From Pseudomonas bubulae (GTDB lineage Bacteria; Pseudomonadota; Gammaproteobacteria; Pseudomonadales; Pseudomonadaceae): a stretch of DNA of 64,000 nucleotides. A program made the position numbers and the translations under genes. The stretch lies in assembly GCF_900618535.1 (NCBI RefSeq), contig NZ_UYJA01000007.1, positions 62,001-126,000 of the forward strand, in the 5' to 3' direction. The notes under the pieces are model-generated. The model was given only the letters and a program-made list of their open reading frames with translations. It searched no databases and was not told the origin of the DNA. Shown in pieces: positions 1-8,345 of this stretch (positions are counted from its first letter, which is position 1; each line of letters begins with the position of its first letter).

Positions 1-219
1 GGCCAGTGCCTTGCCCAGGCGCAGTTGCGGGTACAGCGCGCGGGCATTGAGGTCGCCGGTCAGGTGCAGGGTCGAGCCTTTGCTGCACAGCTTGCCATAG
101 TTGGCCGGATGCGTCGGATCGCCGCTAACGCCGAGAATACGCTCGCCATCATGTTCGATCAGCACGCCGCAGCCGACCCCGCAGTAGCAGCAGGTGGAGG
201 CGGTGATCTGGCGGCTCAT
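1..219 (-). CDS. nasA: Assimilatory nitrate reductase catalytic subunit, N-terminal 73 codons (runs off window)
   Basis: Molybdopterin enzyme that reduces nitrate to nitrite in the cytoplasm. Only the N-terminus is present; the gene continues beyond base 1. The visible protein starts MSRQITASTCCYCGVGCG and so carries the first cysteines of the N-terminal [4Fe-4S] motif, followed by a GKLCSKG segment with the last ligand cysteine, typical of the NasA/NapA/FdhF family. The ATG overlaps the nirD stop (TGATG), so it is translationally coupled and the last visible gene of a nirB-nirD-nasA operon. Regulation is through the nirB leader upstream. In some Pseudomonas literature nasA names the permease instead, so the symbol is ambiguous. 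Confidence 0.88.
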   Translation of the reverse strand, partial: MSRQITASTCCYCGVGCGVLIEHDGERILGVSGDPTHPANYGKLCSKGSTLHLTGDLNARALYPQLRLGKALA

Positions 220-536
220 CAGCCTGCGTCCCGCAGGGCCAACTGCACACGGCCATTTTCCACCCGCGCCTGATGGTGGTGGGCGCAACCGATGTCCGGA
301 GCCTGGGCTTCGCCGCTTTGCAGATCGATCTGCCAGTTGTGCAGCGGGCAGGCGACGCGCTTGCCGTAGATCAAACCCTGGGACAACGGGCCGCCCTTGT
401 GCGGGCAGCGGTCGTCGAGGGCGAACACTTCGTCGTCGCTTGTGCGAAAAATCGCGATATCACCCTTCGGTCCGCTGATGATCCGTGAGCCCAGGGTGTT
501 GATCTCCTCAAGTGAACAGATATCGAGCCAGTTCAT
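219..536 (-). CDS. nirD: Nitrite reductase (NADH) small subunit NirD, Rieske type
   Basis: Small subunit of cytoplasmic assimilatory NADH-nitrite reductase, which partners NirB to reduce nitrite to ammonium. It has 105 residues, starting MNWLDICSLEEIN; the longer open frame upstream lies inside nirB and is unlikely to be translated. A Rieske [2Fe-2S] pair is visible: CPH (in DDRCPHKGG) and CPLH (in VACPLHNW). Enterobacterial NirD proteins often lack these ligands, so this one probably binds a cluster. The start overlaps the end of nirB (ATGA-type junction) and the stop overlaps the start of nasA, indicating tight operon coupling. Confidence 0.92.
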   Translation of the reverse strand: MNWLDICSLEEINTLGSRIISGPKGDIAIFRTSDDEVFALDDRCPHKGGPLSQGLIYGKRVACPLHNWQIDLQSGEAQAPDIGCAHHHQARVENGRVQLALRDAG

Positions 537-2986
537 GCCAGCACCTCCAGATTTTTTACGGGGATGACCTCGAACTCCTTTTTCAGCAACGGCTGCACCA
601 GGCGCTCTTTCCACGGGTCTTGCTCAAACGACAGGGAAAACTGCAGGCGATCATTGAGCGCCTTGCGCCGTTCGGGGTCTTCAAGCACAGCCTTTTTGAT
701 GTGCTCCATACCGACCCGTTGAAGGTAATGCACGGTGCGCTCGAGGTAGAAGGCCTCTTCGCGATACAACTGTAAAAAGGCACCGTTGTACTCGCGGACT
801 TCTTCAGCCGTTTTGAGTTTGACGAAGAACTCGGCAACCTCGGTTTTGATCCCGCCATTACCGCCGATATACATCTCCCAGCCGGAGTCCACACCGATGA
901 TGCCTACGTCCTTGATGCCAGCTTCCGAGCAGTTACGCGGGCAACCGGACACCGCCAGCTTCACCTTGTGCGGCGACCACATATTGAACAGGTCGTGTTC
1001 CAGCTCGATGCCCAGTTGCGTCGAGTTTTGCGTGCCGAAGCGGCAGAACTCGCTGCCCACGCAGGTCTTTACCGTGCGGATGGATTTGCCGTAGGCATGC
1101 CCCGAGGGCATGTCCAGATCCTTCCACACGCCCGGCAGGTCGTGTTTTTTTATCCCCAGCAGATCGATGCGCTGCCCGCCGGTAACTTTGACCATCGGCA
1201 CGTTGTACTTGTCGGCCACATCGGCGATACGCCGCAGCTCGGACGGGTTGGTGACGCCGCCCCACATCCGCGGGACGACGGAATAGGTGCCGTCTTTTTG
1301 AATGTTTGCGTGGGCCCTTTCGTTTATTAGCCGTGATTGCGGATCATCGCGGGCCTCTCCCGGCCAGGTGGAAATCAGGTAGTAGTTGAGCGCCGGGCGG
1401 CAGGTGGCGCAGCCGTTGGGCGAGCGCCAGTTCAGGTAGCGCTGGGTGTCGGCGATGGTCAGCAAATGTTGCTCGCGAATGGCCCGGCGGATTTGTCCGT
1501 GGTTCAGGTCGCTGCAGCCGCAGATGGCTTTTTCGCTTTTGGGTTTGACGTCCGCCGCGCCCCCCACGGTGTTGATCAAAATCTGCTCCACCAACCCCGC
1601 GCATGAACCGCAGGAGCTGGCCGCCTTGGTGTGCTTTTTGACCTCATCAACGCTGAACAGCCCGTGCTCTTGAATAGCCTTGACGATGGTGCCCTTGCAC
1701 ACGCCATTGCAACCGCAGATTTCGGCGGTGTCGGCCATGCTCATGGCCTTGTCCTGGCCCTGATGGCCGACATCGCCTATGGCATTTTCACCAAACATCA
1801 AATGATCGCGGATCTCACCGATGGCGTGATTCTCACGGATTTGCCGGAAGTACCAGCCGCCGTCTGCGGTGTCGCCGTACAGGCAGGCACCCACCAGAAT
1901 GTCGTCCTTGATCACCAGCTTTTTGTAGACCCCGCCGATCGGGTCGCTGAGGGTGATGATTTCAGTGCCTTCACCGCCCATAAAGTCGCCTGCCGAGAAC
2001 AGATCGATGCCGGTGACCTTCAGTTTGGTCGACGTAACCGAGCCCTGATAGCGGGCAAAACCCAGTTGCGCGAGGTGGTTGGCGCAGACCTTGGCCTGCT
2101 CGAACAGTGGCGCCACCAGGCCGTAAGCGATGCCGCGATGGCTGGCGCATTCGCCGATGGCGTAAATGCGCGGGTCGTAGGTTTGCAGGGTGTCGTTGAC
2201 GAGAATGCCGCGATTGCAGGGGATGCCCGCCTGCTCGGCAAGCTCGGTATTGGGCCGAATACCGGCAGCCATCACCACCAGATCTGCAGGGATGATCTCG
2301 CCGTTCTTGAACTCCACCGAGCCCACCCGGCCATTGCCAGCATCGTGCAGGGCATTGGTCTGTTCGCGCAGGCGAAAATGCAGGCCGCGTGCTTCAAGAG
2401 CATTTTGCAGCAGTTGGCCGCTGATCGGGTCGAGTTGGCGATCCAGCAGCCATTCGCCGATATGCACCACGGTCACATGCATGCCGCGCAGCATCAGGCC
2501 ATTGGCTGCCTCCAGCCCCAGCAGTCCGCCACCAATGACCACCGCGTGTTTATGGGTTTTGGCGGTATCGATCATCGCCTGGGTATCGGCAATATCGCGG
2601 TAGCCGATCACACCGTCCAGGGTGTTGCCGGGGATCGGCAGGATAAAGGGCGTAGAGCCGGTGGCAATCAGCAGACGGTCGTACTCGGCTTCGGTACCGT
2701 CTTCGGCGATAACCCGGCGCCTGGCCCGGTCGATCTGCACCACCTTGCGGTTGAGCAGCAGCTTGATGTTGTTGTCCAGGTACCAGTCCAGATCGTTGAG
2801 CACTATCTCCTCGAAGGTCTGTTCCCCGGCCAGAACGGGCGAGAGCAGGATACGGTTGTAGTTGGCGTGAGGTTCGGCGCCGAAGACCGTAATGTCGTAC
2901 AGCTCGTTGCTCAGTTTGAGCAACTCTTCCAGGGTGCGAACCCCGGCCATGCCGTTGCCGATCATCACCAGTTTGAGTTTTTTCAT
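533..2986 (-). CDS. nirB: Nitrite reductase (NADH) large subunit NirB
   Basis: Siroheme and [4Fe-4S] enzyme reducing nitrite to ammonium with NADH. It has 817 residues, the usual length. The start MKKLKLVMIGNGMAG was chosen because it begins directly with the FAD-binding glycine motif; about 20 upstream in-frame codons have no family resemblance. Domains in order: FAD/NAD reductase (about 1-400), two BFD-like [2Fe-2S] modules with paired cysteines (CGCNGVCKG and SSCGSCAG, then CGCSD and CATC), then the ferredoxin/siroheme half with CVGSEFC and SGCPRNC, which bind the coupled cluster and siroheme. It is first gene of nirB-nirD-nasA, preceded by a sigma-54 promoter and an antitermination leader. 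Confidence 0.96.
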   Translation of the reverse strand: MKKLKLVMIGNGMAGVRTLEELLKLSNELYDITVFGAEPHANYNRILLSPVLAGEQTFEEIVLNDLDWYLDNNIKLLLNRKVVQIDRARRRVIAEDGTEAEYDRLLIATGSTPFILPIPGNTLDGVIGYRDIADTQAMIDTAKTHKHAVVIGGGLLGLEAANGLMLRGMHVTVVHIGEWLLDRQLDPISGQLLQNALEARGLHFRLREQTNALHDAGNGRVGSVEFKNGEIIPADLVVMAAGIRPNTELAEQAGIPCNRGILVNDTLQTYDPRIYAIGECASHRGIAYGLVAPLFEQAKVCANHLAQLGFARYQGSVTSTKLKVTGIDLFSAGDFMGGEGTEIITLSDPIGGVYKKLVIKDDILVGACLYGDTADGGWYFRQIRENHAIGEIRDHLMFGENAIGDVGHQGQDKAMSMADTAEICGCNGVCKGTIVKAIQEHGLFSVDEVKKHTKAASSCGSCAGLVEQILINTVGGAADVKPKSEKAICGCSDLNHGQIRRAIREQHLLTIADTQRYLNWRSPNGCATCRPALNYYLISTWPGEARDDPQSRLINERAHANIQKDGTYSVVPRMWGGVTNPSELRRIADVADKYNVPMVKVTGGQRIDLLGIKKHDLPGVWKDLDMPSGHAYGKSIRTVKTCVGSEFCRFGTQNSTQLGIELEHDLFNMWSPHKVKLAVSGCPRNCSEAGIKDVGIIGVDSGWEMYIGGNGGIKTEVAEFFVKLKTAEEVREYNGAFLQLYREEAFYLERTVHYLQRVGMEHIKKAVLEDPERRKALNDRLQFSLSFEQDPWKERLVQPLLKKEFEVIPVKNLEVLA

Positions 2987-3061
2987 CAGGTTCTCCGCGA
3001 GCAAGGCCGGCCTTCTGGGGGGGCATTGCGGCCTTGTTCGACACATTGTGCAAAAACAAAA

Positions 3062-3098
3062 AAAGGCGTCCCGCTAGTTGCCTAGCGAGGACGCCTTT
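3062..3098 (-). terminator. Leader terminator (attenuator) upstream of nirB
   Basis: A perfect 10-bp outer stem (AAAGGCGTCC with GGACGCCTTT) and an inner stem CGCTAG/CTAGCG form a strong hairpin. Read on the minus strand it is followed by an uninterrupted U7-G-U5 run at about 3064-3052. It lies between the predicted sigma-54 start site and the nirB ATG, so transcription would stop here unless an antiterminator intervenes. Seen directly; the regulatory role is inferred from the adjacent ANTAR-type hairpins and the nasT gene. Confidence 0.88.
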
Positions 3099-3106
3099 GT
3101 CCTTGT

Positions 3107-3152
3107 CCCGTTCTCTCGGGAAACCTGGTATTCGTCGTTGAAGACCGGGTTT
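3107..3152 (-). promoter_or_regulatory. Two-hairpin ANTAR (NasT) RNA target in nirB leader
   Basis: On the minus strand the leader contains two hairpins just before the terminator. Hairpin 1 (3152-3121) pairs AAACC-GGT-TTC with GAA-ACC-GGTTT around the hexaloop AACGAC. Hairpin 2 (3120-3107) pairs CCCG with CGGG around the hexaloop AGAGAA. Both loops have A at position 1 and G at position 4, the known signature of RNAs bound by ANTAR-domain antiterminators. Binding of NasT (encoded at 6421-6996) would favour read-through into nirB-nirD-nasA. Confidence 0.85.
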
Positions 3153-3171
3153 TATGTTTGATGGATTAGCT

Positions 3172-3190
3172 AATGCAGTGGTTGTGCCAA
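3172..3190 (-). promoter_or_regulatory. Sigma-54 promoter of nirB-nirD-nasA
   Basis: On the minus strand the sequence TTGGCACAACCACTGCATT matches the -24/-12 consensus: TGGCAC, then GG-N10-GC with exact spacing (GG at 3188-3187, GC at 3176-3175). The predicted start is near 3163, immediately before the ANTAR hairpins. This implies nitrogen control through NtrC and RpoN in addition to nitrate control by NasS-NasT. Confidence 0.8.
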
Positions 3191-3304
3191 GTTGACAAGA
3201 GCCCGTGTTTACACGATGTCTGGATATTCGCGGGGTGTTTTTGTGCACCGATGCAATGCGCCTCGCCCGTTATTGGGGCGCCGCTTGCCCTGTAGCGAAC
3301 ACCT

Positions 3305-4975
3305 TTATGGGTGAGACAGCAAAAATATCAGCACCAGATTTATCAACAACGACACTGATGCCACCGTCCGCCATACCTTTAACGGCTCGCGCTCCAGCAA
3401 GGGCCGGGGGCGCACGCTCAAGCTCTGGCGCTCACCCTGCTCCAGTTGTAGCAGCCATTCTTCGGCCGTTTCAAAGCGTTGCGCCGGATTGGCGGCAACC
3501 CCGCGCTCAAGGTTATGGGCAATCCACTCCGGCAGATCGGGTCGATAACGACTGGCGCTGACAGGCATACCAAAGCGCGGACGCTGAAATGCTTCGATTT
3601 CTCCGTAGGGGTAATGCCCGGTCAGCAGGTAATACAGCGTCACGCCCACGGCGTAGAGATCCTGTCCGGGGCTGGGTTTTTCGCCGCGAAAGGCTTCCGG
3701 GGAGAGATAACTGGGTGTGCCGGGCAACGTTGATGGCAGATCCTCCGACAGACCGGGGCAGTAGGCCAGCCCAAAGTCCAGCAAGCGCAATTCACCGTCG
3801 TCACCCAGCAACAGATTGTGCGGTTTGATATCGCGATGAAAAATCTGCCGTCGGTGTAACAGGCCCACAGCTCGCAACAGGCGCTCGGCCAGATCCAGCC
3901 ATTGTGCCAGGGGCAGAGGCCCGCGCTTGGTATAGAGATTTTCCAGGGTGGTGCCTGGATATTCACGCATCACGTAGTACAAATGCTGACGCTGGCTGGC
4001 GGGGTGCACCTCGGGGAAATGACGACCCGCCACGCGCTTGAGGAACCATTCTTCCGATAGCAGCGCTTGCCCTGCCAGGTGATCGTCGTGCAGATGGGCC
4101 GGCAGGGTTTTCAGTAGCCAGGGCTGTTGCTGCGCATCCCGCACCCGGTAGAGCAGTGATTGCTGGCTCTGGCCAACATGGTTTTCGACCTGCCAGTTTT
4201 CAAAGTGTTGCCCCGGTTTGAGCGCGGGCGGTAGTGGCCATTGCTGCAGTTGCGCCAGGGCGTCGCCGATGGCGCTTTCCCCCAGAGCGTCGACCCTCAC
4301 CAGCAGAGCGCTGGCATTGTCCTGACTGCCTGCCCGATGCGCGGCATTCACCAGCGTGCTGGCGGCGCTTTGCAGGTCGGGTAGATCACGCAACAGGGCG
4401 GCTATGGCGGTATCGCCCAGGGTCGACCATATACCGTCACTAAGCAGCACAAAGGTCTCGCCCTGTTGCAGTTCACCGTCCAGAAAATCCACCACCAGAT
4501 ACTGATCCAGCCCCAGCGCCCGCTTGAGCACATGCTGCATACCCGGCTGGTCCCAGACGTGGTCTTCACTGATGCGCTGCAAGGTTGTGGCGTGCCAGCG
4601 GTAGACCCGGCAATCACCCACATGGGCCAACGTAAAACGCCTGCCGCGCATGACCACAGCACTTACCGTGGTCAGCAGCGGTTGCCCGCCGCCATTGACC
4701 CGCAGCCAGCTATTTTGCGCTTGCAGCAAACGCTCCAGTGCCTGGGCGACGCTCCAGGTTTCTGGTGTGGCGTAGTAGTCCAGCGCCAGTGCCTGCAACG
4801 TCGAACGGGCGGCCAGGCCGCCATCGGCGCATTGGCTGACGCCATCGGCAATGGCAAATAAATGCCCCTTGCTTGCCGCCAGCATGGGCACAGGCGTGAC
4901 TTCGCGCAGTGCGTCCTGATTCTCTGCGCGAGGGCCGATGGCGCTGGCGTGGGCGAAACTCAGTTGCAGACTCAT
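3305..4975 (-). CDS. PP2C-type phosphatase fused to Ser/Thr protein kinase, C-terminal membrane anchor
   Basis: A 556-residue bifunctional signalling protein. Residues about 1-235 are a PP2C phosphatase with metal-binding acidic motifs IADG (D44), LSDG (D180) and GSQDNA (D219). Residues about 260-520 are a Hanks-type kinase with the ATP lysine in LLKT (K289), catalytic HRDIKPHN (380-387), DFG (400-402) and a TPSYLSPE activation segment. The glycine-rich loop is weak. A hydrophobic C-terminus (about 532-553, SVSLLINLVLIFLL) should anchor it with both domains in the cytoplasm. It sits 7 bp after the nitrate permease gene, matching a conserved Pseudomonas arrangement. Its substrate is unknown; the location suggests control of nitrate uptake or reduction. 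Confidence 0.9.
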   Translation of the reverse strand: MSLQLSFAHASAIGPRAENQDALREVTPVPMLAASKGHLFAIADGVSQCADGGLAARSTLQALALDYYATPETWSVAQALERLLQAQNSWLRVNGGGQPLLTTVSAVVMRGRRFTLAHVGDCRVYRWHATTLQRISEDHVWDQPGMQHVLKRALGLDQYLVVDFLDGELQQGETFVLLSDGIWSTLGDTAIAALLRDLPDLQSAASTLVNAAHRAGSQDNASALLVRVDALGESAIGDALAQLQQWPLPPALKPGQHFENWQVENHVGQSQQSLLYRVRDAQQQPWLLKTLPAHLHDDHLAGQALLSEEWFLKRVAGRHFPEVHPASQRQHLYYVMREYPGTTLENLYTKRGPLPLAQWLDLAERLLRAVGLLHRRQIFHRDIKPHNLLLGDDGELRLLDFGLAYCPGLSEDLPSTLPGTPSYLSPEAFRGEKPSPGQDLYAVGVTLYYLLTGHYPYGEIEAFQRPRFGMPVSASRYRPDLPEWIAHNLERGVAANPAQRFETAEEWLLQLEQGERQSLSVRPRPLLEREPLKVWRTVASVSLLINLVLIFLLSHP

Positions 4976-4982
4976 CGCAGTC

Positions 4983-6194
4983 TCACACTCGGGCAGCGGT
5001 CACGGCAGCCGAGCCCCACGTTGTTCTCCAGCGGCGCTTGACCCCGTGCAGGCCGAACCAGGCCAGTACGCCAAGGCTGGCAAATAACCACAAGGCCAAT
5101 TGATAGCTGCCGGTGCTTTGTTTAATCGCGCCCATGCCTGCTGCGAGGGCGAAACCACCGATGCCGCCTGCCATGCCGATCAAGCCCGTCATAACGCCAA
5201 TTTCACGACGAAAGCGCTGAGGCACCAATTGGAAAACTGCCCCGTTACCTGCACCCAATCCCAGCATTGTGCAGACGAAAAGCGCCAGTGCTGCATAGGA
5301 GCTTGGCAGATTGAAACCTACGGCGGCGATGCTGATGGTCGCCAGGGTGTACATCCCCAACAGGGTACGAATACCGCCGAAGCGATCCGCCAGCGCACCG
5401 CCCAGCGGCCGCATCAAACTACCGCCAAACACACAGGCCGCGGTGTAGTAGCCGGCAGTCACCGGGCTTAGTCCGTATTGATCGTTAAAATAGCCGGGCA
5501 GGGCGCTGGCCAGGCCGATAAAGCCGCCGAACGTCACGCTGTAGAAAAACATGAACCACCAACTGTCGCGGTCGCCCAGGGCCTTGAAGTAATCGCTCAT
5601 GGACTTGGCCACGGGCCGTTCCGGGGCGTTTTTGGCCAACCAGGCAAACACGAAAATGCACAGCACCAGCGGGATCAGGGCAAAGCCGAACACATTGCTC
5701 CAGCCATAGGCCGCTGCCAGCACCGGGGCCAGTAGCGCAGCGAACACCGTGCCAGAGTTGCCTGCACCGGCGATGCCCATTGCCTTGCCCTGGTGTTGCG
5801 GTGGATACCACTGCGAGGCCAGCGGCAACGCAACGGCAAACGAGGCGCCAGCCATGCCCAGAAACAGTCCCAGCAAAATAGCCTGCTCGTAGCTGTGAAT
5901 ACCGTGCTTCCAGGCCACAAACAACGCACCAATAACAATGACCTGACCGATCAGCCCGGCGGTTTTGGGAGACAGGCGATCAGCCAGCAGGCCCATCACA
6001 AAGCGCAGCACGGCCCCCGCGAGGATCGGCGTGGCCACCACCAGCCCACGCTGTTGCGTGGTCAGGTGCAGGTCGGTGGCAATTTGCACGGCCAGTGGGC
6101 CGAGCAGATACCAGACCATAAAACTCAGGTCGAAATACAGAAACGCCGCGAACAGGGTTGGAGTATGGCCGGACTTCCAGAAGCTTGAATTCAT
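4983..6194 (-). CDS. narK: MFS nitrate/nitrite transporter (NarK/NasA type)
   Basis: A 403-residue integral membrane permease of the nitrate/nitrite porter family, expected to import nitrate for assimilation. The start MNSSFWKSGHTPTLFAAF precedes the first membrane segment. Family features are visible: YFDLSFMVWYLLGPLA in helix 1, a glycine-rich GIAGAGNSGTVFA stretch and a second GLGAGNGAVFQLVP stretch, resembling the two nitrate-signature motifs. About 12 hydrophobic segments can be counted. It is first in an operon with the PP2C-kinase and has its own sigma-54 promoter and ANTAR leader. P. aeruginosa annotations call the equivalent gene nasA. Confidence 0.9.
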   Translation of the reverse strand: MNSSFWKSGHTPTLFAAFLYFDLSFMVWYLLGPLAVQIATDLHLTTQQRGLVVATPILAGAVLRFVMGLLADRLSPKTAGLIGQVIVIGALFVAWKHGIHSYEQAILLGLFLGMAGASFAVALPLASQWYPPQHQGKAMGIAGAGNSGTVFAALLAPVLAAAYGWSNVFGFALIPLVLCIFVFAWLAKNAPERPVAKSMSDYFKALGDRDSWWFMFFYSVTFGGFIGLASALPGYFNDQYGLSPVTAGYYTAACVFGGSLMRPLGGALADRFGGIRTLLGMYTLATISIAAVGFNLPSSYAALALFVCTMLGLGAGNGAVFQLVPQRFRREIGVMTGLIGMAGGIGGFALAAGMGAIKQSTGSYQLALWLFASLGVLAWFGLHGVKRRWRTTWGSAAVTAARV

Positions 6195-6294
6195 CGCGCA
6201 CCTCAACGGTTGATCGTTTTTAGAAGAAGAGTTGCGATGGGGCGCCGTAACGGCCGCACCACCGGCCCCGGTCGCTGGGGCCAAAACGAAAAAA

Positions 6295-6320
6295 CGCCGC
6301 TGCCGGATCCGCCATGGGCG
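6295..6320 (-). terminator. Leader terminator upstream of nitrate permease gene
   Basis: Read on the minus strand, an imperfect GC-rich hairpin (CGCC..TG.C against G.CA..GGCG around GGATCC) is followed by TTTTTTCGTTTT at 6294-6283. It lies downstream of two ANTAR-type hairpins and about 90 bp before the permease ATG, in the same order as in the nirB leader. Confidence 0.7.
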
Positions 6321-6331
6321 AATCAGGGGAG

Positions 6332-6372
6332 CGACGTCTCTGTCGTAGATGGGGCAACCGCCGTTGGTTACC
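6332..6372 (-). promoter_or_regulatory. Two-hairpin ANTAR (NasT) RNA target in permease leader
   Basis: On the minus strand hairpin 1 (6372-6353) has the 7-bp stem GGTAACC/GGTTGCC (one G-U pair) around the hexaloop AACGGC. Hairpin 2 (6345-6332) has the stem CGAC/GTCG around the hexaloop AGAGAC. Both loops have A1 and G4 as in the nirB leader, and loop 2 differs from the nirB loop 2 by one base. This makes the permease-kinase operon a second predicted NasT target. Confidence 0.83.
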
Positions 6373-6385
6373 GGTAAGGATTGCT

Positions 6386-6404
6386 TAGCGAAAACTGTGC
6401 CAAT
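6386..6404 (-). promoter_or_regulatory. Sigma-54 promoter of nitrate permease operon
   Basis: On the minus strand TTGGCACAGTTTTCGCTAA has TGGCAC and GG-N10-GC spacing (GG at 6401-6400, GC at 6389-6388). The predicted start is near 6376, at the base of ANTAR hairpin 1. It lies downstream of the nasT stop (6421). Confidence 0.78.
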
Positions 6405-6420
6405 TGAGGAGGATCATGGG

Positions 6421-6996
6421 TCAACCCAGAAGCTCACTCATGGCTATGATCTGTTCCGCCACCTGTATCAGTTTTTGTTGGCGGCTCATGGCCTGGCGGC
6501 GCATCAGGGTGTAAGCCTCTTCTTCGTTGCAGCTTTTCATCTTCATCAGCAGACCCTTGGCCAGTTCGATGCGCTTGCGCTCGGCCAGTTGCTGGTCGCG
6601 GGCATGCAGTTGGGCGCGCAGGGCTTGGTCGCTCTCGAAGCGAGCCATGGCCACATCGAGAATTGGCTGCAAGCGCTGTGCGTGAATGCCTTCGACAATG
6701 TAGGCGCTAACCCCTGACTTGATCGCCTGACGCATCACGCCGGGGTCGTGCTCGTCGGTGAACATGACAATCGGTCGTGGTTGGTCCCTAGACAGCAACA
6801 CCACTTGCTCCATCACATCGCGGCTTGGCGACTCGGTATCGATCAGGATCACGTCCGGGCGCACCGTTTCGACGCGAGCAGGCAGGTCGATGGTCAGGCC
6901 CGACTCATCGATTACCTCAAATCCGGCTTCACTCAGCGCGGCTTTCAGGCGGCCGACTTTTTTCGCCGTGTCGTTGATCAGCAAGATACGCAGCAT
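6421..6996 (-). CDS. nasT: ANTAR-domain nitrate response antiterminator NasT
   Basis: A 191-residue RNA-binding antiterminator. Residues 1-120 form a pseudo-receiver domain (MLRILLINDTAKKVG), residues about 125-190 an ANTAR three-helix domain (AKGLLMKMKSCNEEEAYTL, RRQAMSRQQK). In the known NasS-NasT system, NasT is held inactive by NasS until nitrate or nitrite binds NasS, and then binds leader RNA to prevent termination. The start at 6996 was chosen because the receiver begins there; upstream codons have no family character. It lies 14 bp downstream of nasS. The two leaders it should act on are at 3062-3152 and 6295-6372. Confidence 0.93.
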   Translation of the reverse strand: MLRILLINDTAKKVGRLKAALSEAGFEVIDESGLTIDLPARVETVRPDVILIDTESPSRDVMEQVVLLSRDQPRPIVMFTDEHDPGVMRQAIKSGVSAYIVEGIHAQRLQPILDVAMARFESDQALRAQLHARDQQLAERKRIELAKGLLMKMKSCNEEEAYTLMRRQAMSRQQKLIQVAEQIIAMSELLG

Positions 6997-7010
6997 GGGG
7001 GTGGCTCCGG

Positions 7011-8222
7011 TCAACGACGGGCAGCAAGAGGAGCGCGGGTGCTCATGGCATGCAGCGCAAAGCTTCGGGCATAGCCTGCGGGATCCGAGCCGTCCCACAC
7101 CTTGCCATCGAGCAACTGGCTGTTGCGCATGTTTGCGGCACCTGCCGGCACGTTAACGGCGTTGGCCGCGTCGCGGTACAGGGCCAATTGCTGAACCTGA
7201 CGGGCAACACCGAGGTAGTCCGGGTCTTCGCGCAGCAAGCCCCAGCGGCGGAACTGGGTCATAAACCACATGCCATCGGACAGGTACGGCAGGTTGACCT
7301 CGCCGTCACCATAAAAACGCAGGGCGTGCGGGTCTTGCCAGTGCTTGCCCAGGCCGTCGTTGTAGTCGCCGAGCAGACGCGGCGCGATGTACTCTACGGG
7401 TGCATTCAGGTACTCGGGGGCGCTCAGCAACTGCGCGGTACTGCGCCGGTTTTCGTCGTTCTGCTCGATAAAGCGGCTGGCTTCCAGGATCGCCATCACC
7501 AGCGCCCGGGCGGTATTGGGGTACTGCTCGACAAACGCCCGGGTACAGCCCAGGACTTTTTCCGGGTGATCGGGCCACAGCGCCTGGGTGGTGGCGAGGG
7601 TAAACCCCATATTCTGTGCAACCGCGCTGGCAGCCCACGGCTCGCCGACGCAAAAGCCGTCAATGCGACCTGCCAGCAAGTGCGCAACCATCTGTTGCGG
7701 TGGTACCACTACGCTGTTGACGTCTTGCAGCGGATGAATGCCCTGACTCGCCAGCCAGTAATACAGCCACATGGCATGAGTGCCCGTGGGAAAAGTCTGG
7801 GCGAAGGTCAGTTTCGATCGACTTTGGTGCACGTGTTGTTGCAGCGCCTCAGGACGGGTCACGCCCAGGGCCTGTAAACCGTGGGAGAGGTTGAGGCTCT
7901 GGCCGTTTTGGTTAAGCCCCATGAGTACGCTCATGTCGGTGGCCGCCACGCCGCCAATGCCCAGGTGCACGGCGTAGATCAGCCCGTAGAGGCTGTGGGC
8001 GGCGTCGAGCTGGCCGTTGACCAGATTGTCCCGCAGGCTGGCCCAGGACGACTGGCGCTTGAGGTTCAGCGTCAGCCCGAATGGCTGGGCGAACCCTTGA
8101 GTGGCGGCCACCACCACCGAGGCACAGTCGCTTAGGGCCATAAAACCAAGGTTGATTTCGGTTTTTTCCGGGGCATCGCTGCCGTTGACCCAGGCCAGAG
8201 GGCCGGCGAGTGATTCGTTCAT
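7011..8222 (-). CDS. nasS: Nitrate-sensing NrtA-like protein NasS
   Basis: A 403-residue cytoplasmic protein of the nitrate-binding NrtA/NasS family with no signal peptide, starting directly with MNESLAGPLAWVNGSDAP and continuing INLGFMALSDCASVVVA, the family's opening strand. It binds nitrate/nitrite and, when unliganded, sequesters NasT. An in-frame GTG four codons upstream (8234) is an alternative start; neither has a strong ribosome site. It is cotranscribed with nasT. Confidence 0.9.
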   Translation of the reverse strand: MNESLAGPLAWVNGSDAPEKTEINLGFMALSDCASVVVAATQGFAQPFGLTLNLKRQSSWASLRDNLVNGQLDAAHSLYGLIYAVHLGIGGVAATDMSVLMGLNQNGQSLNLSHGLQALGVTRPEALQQHVHQSRSKLTFAQTFPTGTHAMWLYYWLASQGIHPLQDVNSVVVPPQQMVAHLLAGRIDGFCVGEPWAASAVAQNMGFTLATTQALWPDHPEKVLGCTRAFVEQYPNTARALVMAILEASRFIEQNDENRRSTAQLLSAPEYLNAPVEYIAPRLLGDYNDGLGKHWQDPHALRFYGDGEVNLPYLSDGMWFMTQFRRWGLLREDPDYLGVARQVQQLALYRDAANAVNVPAGAANMRNSQLLDGKVWDGSDPAGYARSFALHAMSTRAPLAARR

Positions 8223-8345
8223 GGGAGGCAGCACCTTGGCAAAAGCATACTGCGAGGGTGCAAGGCATATGCCAGAGGTGTTGACCCAGTTGAAAACCTG
8301 GATTTTACAGGGCTTTGGATTTGCGCTTGCCTTTAATGGGGTGGC

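Noticed and set aside
1631..3085. 484-codon open frame on the plus strand opposite nirB
   Set aside because: nirB is unmistakable on the other strand; this frame is a GC-rich antisense shadow with no family features and no ribosome site.
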